Positions 59,287 to 64,000 of a DNA stretch of 64,000 bases are shown piece by piece. Both the position numbers and the translations under genes were made by a program. Position 1 is the first letter of the stretch. The number at the start of each line of letters is the position of its first letter. The notes beneath the pieces were generated by a model, which was given only the letters and a program-made list of their open reading frames with translations, searched no databases and was not told the DNA's origin. Origin of the DNA: JAAUTY01 sp964397305 (lineage in GTDB: Bacteria; Cyanobacteriota; Cyanobacteriia; Cyanobacteriales; Spirulinaceae); NCBI GenBank assembly GCA_964397305.1, contig CAYNIP010000020.1, positions 1 to 64,000 of the forward strand, read 5' to 3'.

Positions 59287-61524
59287 ATGAATGCCAACAC
59301 CCTCGAGAGCGGTACCCTGGCCGGCGTGCAGATTGCGCGGGAGCTGAAGGACCGCTTTCCCAATCACAAGAAGTTTCTGGCCCTGGCCTTGCAGTGGACG
59401 GGCAAAGAGCCCTTCTTAACCCAAGCGCTCCTGCGGGCGATGGCTGACGACACCATGCCACCCCCCCACCCGGGCCAGGAAGCGGCCTGGGTGGGGCAAC
59501 TGGTGCGGACTCGGATCATCGCCTGCTGGGACAGTGATCCGGCCCTGCGGCCTTTGCAGAATATCAGCGATCGCATCATCGCCACCAAGCAGCGGGGCTT
59601 TGAACTTTTGGGCGTCTACCAACGCCTGCTCAACAACGAGATCGTGATGAGCAGCAACACCCCCGAGCAGCGCGAACTGCGAATGCTCGGCCTGGTGACG
59701 AAGCAGCAGGGCCGTCTGAAAATTCACAACCCCATCTACCGCGAAGTCTTTGACCAGGCCTGGATTGAAAAAACCCTGGACGCCATCCGCGAGCAGCTGG
59801 CCCGTAGCGAAGAAGATATCCTGAAGGATTTTGAAGTCCTCGAGCGCAAACTCTACACCTCCCAGGCGGAGATCGTCACCCGCATCGAAGACGGCCAAGA
59901 CGTACAAGATGCCACCAAGCCCCTCTATGAGGTCTTGCGGGATGTGACGGCGCGGGTGGGCTACATGGTCGGTGCTGACCGTACTACCATCTTCTTGCTC
60001 AACGACGAGCGCACGGAACTCTGGTCCCTCGTCGCCGAGAGTGAGACCGGAGAATTGCTCGATATTCGGGTGCGGGTCGGTGACGGGATCGCCGGCCAAG
60101 TCGCTCTCCACAAGCAGGTGATCCACATCCCGGAAAATGTTTACGAGGACCCCCGTTCGGCCCGGGTCAAAGAAGCCGATCAACGCTTCCACTACCAGAC
60201 GCGCAACATCCTCGCCTTCCCGATCCTGAACGACGACTTTGAGATCGTCGCGGTGATCCAACTGCTGAACAAGATCCAGAAGGAGGCCGGGCAACCGGCC
60301 GGGTTCTCCCATCAGGATCTGGAAAGCCTGGCCAAGTGCGTGATCCCGATCCGGCGCATTCTCGAGGGCTGCCAAAGCTCCTACGAGGGGATTCGTAAGG
60401 CCCAGGCCACCGCTGCTCTGGCGGAAGCGACGCGATCGCTCAACCAAGTCAACCTCAGCACTGATGCCATCCTCGAGCGCGTGATGGATGCGGCGAAAAA
60501 ATTGATCAACGCTGACCGTAGCACCCTCTGGCTCTACGACCACCAGCGCGGCGACCTCTGGACCGAACTCCCCGACCAAGGCCGCATCCGCTGCGAACTG
60601 GGGATCGGCTTTGCCGGCCAGGTGGCCGAGACGCGGGAACCCAAGATCGTGCCCTTTGACCTCTACGACGATCCCAGCGCCGAAAACGCCAAGCGCACCG
60701 ACGCCCAGACCCACTACCGCACCTGTAGTCTGCTCTGTATGCCGGTCTTGAGTCCCGAGGGCGATCTGCTCGGCGTCACCCAGTTAGTCAACAAGCGCAA
60801 GGCCAGCAGCGTGGAGGCCTACGATCCGACGACCTACCCGGAAGTCCCCGAGTTCTTCAAAACCAGCTTCGACAAAGCCGATCGCCAAGCGATGCAGGTA
60901 TTCAACGAGCGGGTTGGGGCGATTTTGCAATTTGCCCAGGCCCACGAGACCCTGAAGCAGGCGGCCCAAGTGGAGCCCCGGGAGGCCGTCTACCAAACGC
61001 TCTTGCTCATCGGTTCTGTCTTAAGCCGCACCCTCGCCAGTGGTGTGGGGCGCTATACGGTACTCCACACGCTGATTAAACTGCTGGCCGACGCCCTCCA
61101 CGTTGCGACCAAGGCGGAGCATGTCCACATTTTCCTGGTGGATAGCGATCGCAAACAGCTCTGGACCCTCGCCACCGATCCCCGCAACCAGCAGACGACA
61201 GAACTCGTGATGCCGGCCGATCGCGGCGTTGCCGCCAAGGTGCTCGTGGACAAGCAGGCGAAGAAGAGCAGCAAAGTGACTCAGATCGCCGATGATCTCG
61301 TCCGCCTGGGTCTGACCTCGGCCCAACAACAAACCCTGCACAGTATCCTGCTCTTGCCGGTCCTCGATGAAGCCCAAAACTATGTGGCGATTGTCCGGCT
61401 GCTCAACGCCGCCACGCACCAGGGGTTTAGCTCGGAGGATGTCGAAACTTTGCAACGGCGTGTCCTGCCCATGCTGCCGATCCTCCAGGCCTTCCAGTCC
61501 TTCCGCGCTGAGCTGGCGGGTTAA
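59287..61524 (+). CDS. Multi-GAF domain protein with N-terminal winged-helix-like region
   Basis: A 745-residue soluble protein. The first ~190 residues (RELKDRFPNHKKFLALALQWTGKEPFL…, LRMLGLVTKQQGRLKIHNPIYREVF) resemble the winged-helix part that follows AAA-like domains in cyanobacterial signalling proteins. After a helical linker (AREQL-like), three GAF domains follow (about 215-375, 390-560, 590-740), with DRTTIFLLN, DRSTLWLYD and HVHIFLVD motifs. The bilin-attachment Cys is not seen, so it is probably a small-molecule or redox sensor. No output domain. Its partner is unknown. Confidence 0.85.
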   Translation: MNANTLESGTLAGVQIARELKDRFPNHKKFLALALQWTGKEPFLTQALLRAMADDTMPPPHPGQEAAWVGQLVRTRIIACWDSDPALRPLQNISDRIIATKQRGFELLGVYQRLLNNEIVMSSNTPEQRELRMLGLVTKQQGRLKIHNPIYREVFDQAWIEKTLDAIREQLARSEEDILKDFEVLERKLYTSQAEIVTRIEDGQDVQDATKPLYEVLRDVTARVGYMVGADRTTIFLLNDERTELWSLVAESETGELLDIRVRVGDGIAGQVALHKQVIHIPENVYEDPRSARVKEADQRFHYQTRNILAFPILNDDFEIVAVIQLLNKIQKEAGQPAGFSHQDLESLAKCVIPIRRILEGCQSSYEGIRKAQATAALAEATRSLNQVNLSTDAILERVMDAAKKLINADRSTLWLYDHQRGDLWTELPDQGRIRCELGIGFAGQVAETREPKIVPFDLYDDPSAENAKRTDAQTHYRTCSLLCMPVLSPEGDLLGVTQLVNKRKASSVEAYDPTTYPEVPEFFKTSFDKADRQAMQVFNERVGAILQFAQAHETLKQAAQVEPREAVYQTLLLIGSVLSRTLASGVGRYTVLHTLIKLLADALHVATKAEHVHIFLVDSDRKQLWTLATDPRNQQTTELVMPADRGVAAKVLVDKQAKKSSKVTQIADDLVRLGLTSAQQQTLHSILLLPVLDEAQNYVAIVRLLNAATHQGFSSEDVETLQRRVLPMLPILQAFQSFRAELAG

Positions 61525-61547
61525 GCCGGCCCGCTCAGCCACCCCCC

Positions 61548-62009
61548 TCAGTAGGGGCCCATCATCTCGGCGAGGGTGGCGATCGCAATGCCCAAGGACA
61601 GACCGACAATCACCTGAAACGGGGTGTGGCCCAGCAGTTCCTTCAGACGCTCTTCGTTGAACTGCTTGTGCTCCTGGAACATCTCATCCAAGATTTGATT
61701 AATCACCTTGGCTTGCTTGCCCACAGCTTGGCGGACGCCGGCCGCATCGTACATGACGATCACCGCAAAGAGGCAGGCGATCGCAAACTCCGTACTCGCC
61801 CAGCCCCGAGTTTGCCCCACCCCCGTCGCCAGGGCCGCGACCAAGGCCGAATGGGCACTCGGCATTCCCCCGGTGCTAAACAGGGTGCGGTAGCTCACCT
61901 TGCCGTCCATCACCAAGCCCGTAACCAGCTTTAGGCCCTGGGCTAACAGGCAGGCCGCGATCGCCACCAGCAGCACCTGATTACGCAGAATATCGCCAAA
62001 ATCCCCCAC
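61548..62009 (-). CDS. Divergent PAP2 family (DUF212) membrane protein
   Basis: A 153-residue membrane protein of the DUF212 family: GGMPSAHSALVAALATGVG (PSAH motif) and VMYDAAGVRQAVGKQA, with about four hydrophobic segments. It is distantly related to PAP2 phosphatases, with activity uncertain. Encoded 34 bp downstream of crtE on the same strand, an arrangement common in cyanobacteria, which suggests a link to isoprenoid or lipid phosphate metabolism. Confidence 0.9.
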   Translation of the reverse strand: MGDFGDILRNQVLLVAIAACLLAQGLKLVTGLVMDGKVSYRTLFSTGGMPSAHSALVAALATGVGQTRGWASTEFAIACLFAVIVMYDAAGVRQAVGKQAKVINQILDEMFQEHKQFNEERLKELLGHTPFQVIVGLSLGIAIATLAEMMGPY

Positions 62010-62043
62010 GATTGCTCCCTCAATCCACCAAGTTCAACGTCCA

Positions 62044-62970
62044 TCAATGCTTGCGAGCCCCGATGAAGCGGGCGATCGCCCGCAGCGGCTCCGCCTTCTC
62101 GCTATAAACCGCCAACTCCGCGAGCGCCGCCTCGATCAGCCGCGCCGCCTCCAGCCGCGACGCCTCCAGCCCCCAGAAGCTCGGATACGTTGCCTTCTGA
62201 GCCTGAAGATCCTTGCCCGCCGTCTTGCCCAACTCCTCCTGGGTCGCGGTGATGTCGAGGATGTCATCCACAATCTGAAAGGCTAGGCCAATGTGCTGAG
62301 CATAACGCGACAGGCGCTCCTCCTCCGCCGCCGCCGCCCCGGCTAAAATTGCCCCACAGACCACACAAGCCTCCAGCAAGGCCCCCGTCTTGTGGGTGTG
62401 GATGAAGGTGAGCGTTTCCAGGCTCAGGTCCGTCTTACCCTCAGACTCCAGATCCACCACCTGGCCCCCCACCAAGCCCGCCGCCCCCGTAGCACGGCTG
62501 AGCTGGGCGATCGCCCGCAAGATCCGGTCCGGCGGCACCTCCCGCGTCGCCGTCGCCAGATGCTCAAACGCATAGGCCAACAGCCCATCACCCGCTAAGA
62601 TCGCAATATCGTCGCCGTAAACCTTGTGATTGGTCAGCTTGCCCCGCCGATAGTCATCGTTATCCATCGCCGGCAGGTCATCGTGAACCAGCGACATCGT
62701 ATGCACCATCTCCAAGGCACAGGCCATCGGCATCGCCATCGCCACCGTGCCCCCCAACAGCTCACAAGTCGCCAAGCAGAGAATCGGCCGCAGCCGCTTC
62801 CCCCCCGCCAGCAAGGAGTAGCGCATCGATTCATAAATGCGCGGGGGCGCAGCCAGCGGCAGGGCGCTATCGAGGGCAACTTCGACCGCTTCCTTGCGCT
62901 GTTGGAGATAGGCCTCTAAATCAAAGGCAGTGGTTTGAGGCTCAGCCATGTTTCCGTTCGCGGTCGCCAT
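62044..62970 (-). CDS. crtE: Geranylgeranyl diphosphate synthase
   Basis: Makes GGPP for carotenoids, chlorophyll phytyl tail and quinones. First Asp-rich motif LVHDDLPAMDNDD and second FQIVDDILD are intact, with a chain-length region typical of GGPP synthases (no bulky residue near the first motif that would shorten the product). 308 residues is normal. Operon with the DUF212 gene. Confidence 0.95.
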   Translation of the reverse strand: MATANGNMAEPQTTAFDLEAYLQQRKEAVEVALDSALPLAAPPRIYESMRYSLLAGGKRLRPILCLATCELLGGTVAMAMPMACALEMVHTMSLVHDDLPAMDNDDYRRGKLTNHKVYGDDIAILAGDGLLAYAFEHLATATREVPPDRILRAIAQLSRATGAAGLVGGQVVDLESEGKTDLSLETLTFIHTHKTGALLEACVVCGAILAGAAAAEEERLSRYAQHIGLAFQIVDDILDITATQEELGKTAGKDLQAQKATYPSFWGLEASRLEAARLIEAALAELAVYSEKAEPLRAIARFIGARKH

Positions 62971-63241
62971 GCTCTAGGTCAGTACGTTGGGGTGTTTAGG
63001 AAACGGCGCGGTGAAACGTCGAGAACGCTCTGAACCCACACCATCCAGGCAGACGTTCGGTATATCGCCAGGTAGCGCCGACTCGTTAACACTTGCTCTG
63101 GGATTGAACTCATTTTACAGGCATCGGTTCAGGTCGCTCGCGTCGAATTTAGGGGTTCTCCGCCCCGGCGACCCGCCCCCGGCCAGGAACGGCCGCTACA
63201 AAACAGGCTAGGATTGGGAAACGTAACCTTCGGCAAGTCTC

Positions 63242-64000
63242 ATGTCTGTCCCGACTCAGCCCGGTCAACCCTATCCCTTGGGCGCAACCTGGGATGGCCA
63301 AGGCACTAACTTTGCCCTCTTCAGCGAGAATGCGACCGGTGTTGAACTCTGCCTGTTCGATGACCAAGAGCGCGAGACCCGCATCTCCCTGAAGGAATGT
63401 GAGCACTTTGTCTGGCACGCTTACCTCCCCGGAATTGGCCCCGGTCAACGCTACGCCTACCGCTGCTGGGGACCCTACCTGCCAGCTCAGGGCCAACGCT
63501 TCAATCCCAACAAGCTGCTCCTCGACCCCTACGCCCGGGCGATCGCCAGCGATGTGCAACACGGCGAAGCCATCTTCGGCTACCCCTGGACCGGGACACA
63601 AAAAGACATGGCCCTGTCCTACCTCAACGATGCCAGCTCAATTCCTAAGTGCATCGTCGTCGATGAGCGCTTCGACTGGCAGGGCGATCGCCTCCTGCGC
63701 GTGCCCATGCACGAGTCGATTATTTACGAAACCCACGTCCGGGGCTTCACCAAGCAGCACCCCGGCATTCCTGACCCCCTGCGTGGCACCTATGCCGGCC
63801 TCGCCCAGCCCGCCGCCCTCGAGCACTTCAAATCTCTCGGCATCACCGCCGTTGAACTGCTCCCCGTTCACCACTTCTTCACCCAGATCGGCCACCTCGT
63901 CAGCAAAGGCCTGAGTAACTACTGGGGCTACGACTCCCTCAACTACTTCGCCCCCCACGCCGCCTACAGCGCCAGCGGCATCCACGGCCAGCAAGTCACC
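63242..64000 (+). CDS. glgX: Glycogen debranching enzyme GlgX, 5' part (runs off window)
   Basis: Isoamylase-type debranching enzyme that hydrolyses alpha-1,6 branches of glycogen. Visible are the N-terminal CBM48 (GATWDGQGTNFALFSENATG), the pre-barrel YETHVRGFT, and the start of the GH13 barrel (LGITAVELLPVHHF). 253 codons are inside the window; the catalytic Asp/Glu residues lie beyond the edge. Start ATG at 63242. Confidence 0.93.
   Translation, partial: MSVPTQPGQPYPLGATWDGQGTNFALFSENATGVELCLFDDQERETRISLKECEHFVWHAYLPGIGPGQRYAYRCWGPYLPAQGQRFNPNKLLLDPYARAIASDVQHGEAIFGYPWTGTQKDMALSYLNDASSIPKCIVVDERFDWQGDRLLRVPMHESIIYETHVRGFTKQHPGIPDPLRGTYAGLAQPAALEHFKSLGITAVELLPVHHFFTQIGHLVSKGLSNYWGYDSLNYFAPHAAYSASGIHGQQVT

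Noticed and set aside
59416..60714. 432-codon minus-strand frame within the GAF gene
   Set aside because: Antisense shadow; composition mirrors the real GAF-coding frame.
1..64000. Frequent GCGATCGC palindromes
   Set aside because: This is the known cyanobacterial HIP1 repeat, useful for taxonomy but not a local feature.

Overview
This window is a chromosomal segment of a high-GC cyanobacterium. Evidence for this is the cluster rubA–ycf48–psbE–psbF–psbL–psbJ, the ndhC–ndhK–ndhJ operon, a ferrochelatase with a chlorophyll-binding C-terminal tail, the C-terminal half of a split-intein DnaE, a valyl-tRNA synthetase carrying the cyanobacterial CAAD domain, crtE, and the very frequent octamer GCGATCGC (HIP1). 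Dense dispersed repeats of the type CCCTCACCCTAAATCCC, tandem PAS/hybrid kinases and pentapeptide proteins point to a filamentous or Leptolyngbya/Geitlerinema-like lineage, but I cannot name the species. No rRNA, tRNA or CRISPR array was seen.

Layout. 0.2–4.4 kb: ftsY, an MnmC/MnmD-like methyltransferase, an HD-GYP response regulator and a membrane protein. 4.4–7.1 kb: a repeat-flanked cassette holding a pentapeptide protein, an Lrp/AsnC regulator and a LysE-type exporter. 7.1–13.4 kb: a protein with two LOTUS-like repeats and two large hybrid histidine kinases. 13.5–19.6 kb: class II aldolase-like protein, ferrochelatase, methyltransferase, aminotransferase, an EbsA-like protein and a P-loop/DRTGG protein. 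19.6–25.7 kb is an accessory block: a diguanylate cyclase gene broken by a 133-bp TIR element with an 8-bp target duplication, a second decayed GGDEF remnant, an alpha/beta hydrolase, and a two-gene AAA ATPase + DUF4276/TOPRIM-like module that is a candidate defence system. 25.7–29.8 kb: photosynthetic core genes (ndhJKC on one strand, rubA–ycf48–psbEFLJ divergent). 30–41 kb: NrtR-like regulator, chorismate mutase and prephenate/arogenate dehydrogenase, SppA, glycosyltransferase, large pentapeptide protein, methyltransferase, Wzm/Wzt-type exporter, radical SAM protein, DUF1997. 41.3–45 kb: DnaE-C, cobalamin-binding-like protein, CHAD protein. 45–51.5 kb: pstSCAB phosphate transporter followed by an RppB/RppA-like two-component system. 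51.5–64 kb: small proteins, peptide-ABC binding lipoprotein, ValRS-CAAD, coiled-coil protein, multi-GAF protein, DUF212/PAP2 protein, CrtE, and the 5' part of glgX running off the window.

How genes work together. The psb/ycf48/rubA and ndh clusters build and protect the photosynthetic electron chain; hemH and crtE supply heme and isoprenoid precursors. pstSCAB imports phosphate, and a CHAD (polyphosphate-associated) gene lies downstream; both pstS and the CHAD gene are preceded by tandem Pho-box-like octamers. aroH and tyrA supply tyrosine precursors.

The most unusual content is the set of four small non-autonomous TIR elements (families A–D below). Several copies have perfect or near-perfect 8-bp target duplications, and one has inactivated a signalling gene. 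The AAA/DUF4276 pair and the Pho-box/CHAD arrangement are the next best leads.
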